A program made the position numbers and the translations under genes. Below are positions 20,214 to 20,231 of a stretch of DNA of 20,231 bases, one piece after another. The stretch is from JBGSYJ01 sp041748075 (lineage in GTDB: Bacteria; Acidobacteriota; Thermoanaerobaculia; Gp7-AA8). Where the stretch lies: assembly GCA_041748075.1 (NCBI GenBank), contig JBGTDX010000079.1, positions 1 through 20,231 of the forward strand, written 5' to 3'. The notes below the pieces were generated by a model. The model ran no database searches. It had not been told where the DNA came from and worked only from the letters and a program-made list of their open reading frames with translations. Every line of letters starts with the position of its first letter. Position 1 is the stretch's first letter.

Positions 20214-20231
20214 ACACCTCCCGGGGTGGCA

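Overview
The window is a GC-rich (about 60% by eye) bacterial chromosome segment carrying conserved housekeeping genes. The phylum cannot be fixed from sequence alone. A free-living soil or sediment bacterium, perhaps Acidobacteriota-like, is my best guess. It rests on the C5 haem pathway gene hemL, the gene order rimP-nusA-infB-ylxP-rbfA-nrnA-truB-rpsO, the secreted protein at 9977, and intergenic palindromes of the GTCATCCTGAGCGAAG type that I recall from such genomes. Treat this placement as weak.

Layout. hemL (plus strand, 5' end outside the window) converges on a long minus-strand block that runs from 9804 down to 1340: rluD, a nucleoside uptake cassette (BMP-family lipoprotein, double ABC ATPase, two permeases), a purine nucleoside phosphorylase, then ftsE and ftsX. 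A divergent spacer at 9805-9976 leads into plus-strand genes: a secreted protein of unknown function built from a duplicated domain, then the transcription/translation cluster rimP, nusA, infB, ylxP, rbfA, nrnA, truB and rpsO. The window ends just after rpsO.

How the genes fit together. The minus-strand cassette looks like purine salvage: the lipoprotein captures nucleosides, the ABC complex imports them and the phosphorylase splits them into base and ribose-1-phosphate. FtsEX is the envelope/divisome ABC complex. The plus-strand cluster covers ribosome maturation (RimP, RbfA), transcription elongation (NusA), initiation (IF-2), tRNA and rRNA modification (TruB, RluD), nanoRNA turnover (NrnA) and ribosomal protein S15.

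The most striking signal is outside the proteins. Eight gene 3' ends carry tandem 7-nt repeats of several sequence families. Nearly every family has one TGA per unit (TGAGAAT, TGAGTTC/TGAGTTG, TGAATGT, TGACGAA, TGAAAGA). Because 7 is not a multiple of 3, three units place TGA in all three frames. In at least four genes (hemL, punA, the second permease, nrnA) the gene's own stop codon is one of these TGAs. Four arrays occur as inverted pairs, and two of those pairs enclose a second long palindromic element. These nested elements fill most of the large intergenic spaces. I also see a possible terminator/antiterminator leader before rimP, and several start codons with a -10-like hexamer only 5-15 nt upstream, which suggests leaderless mRNAs.
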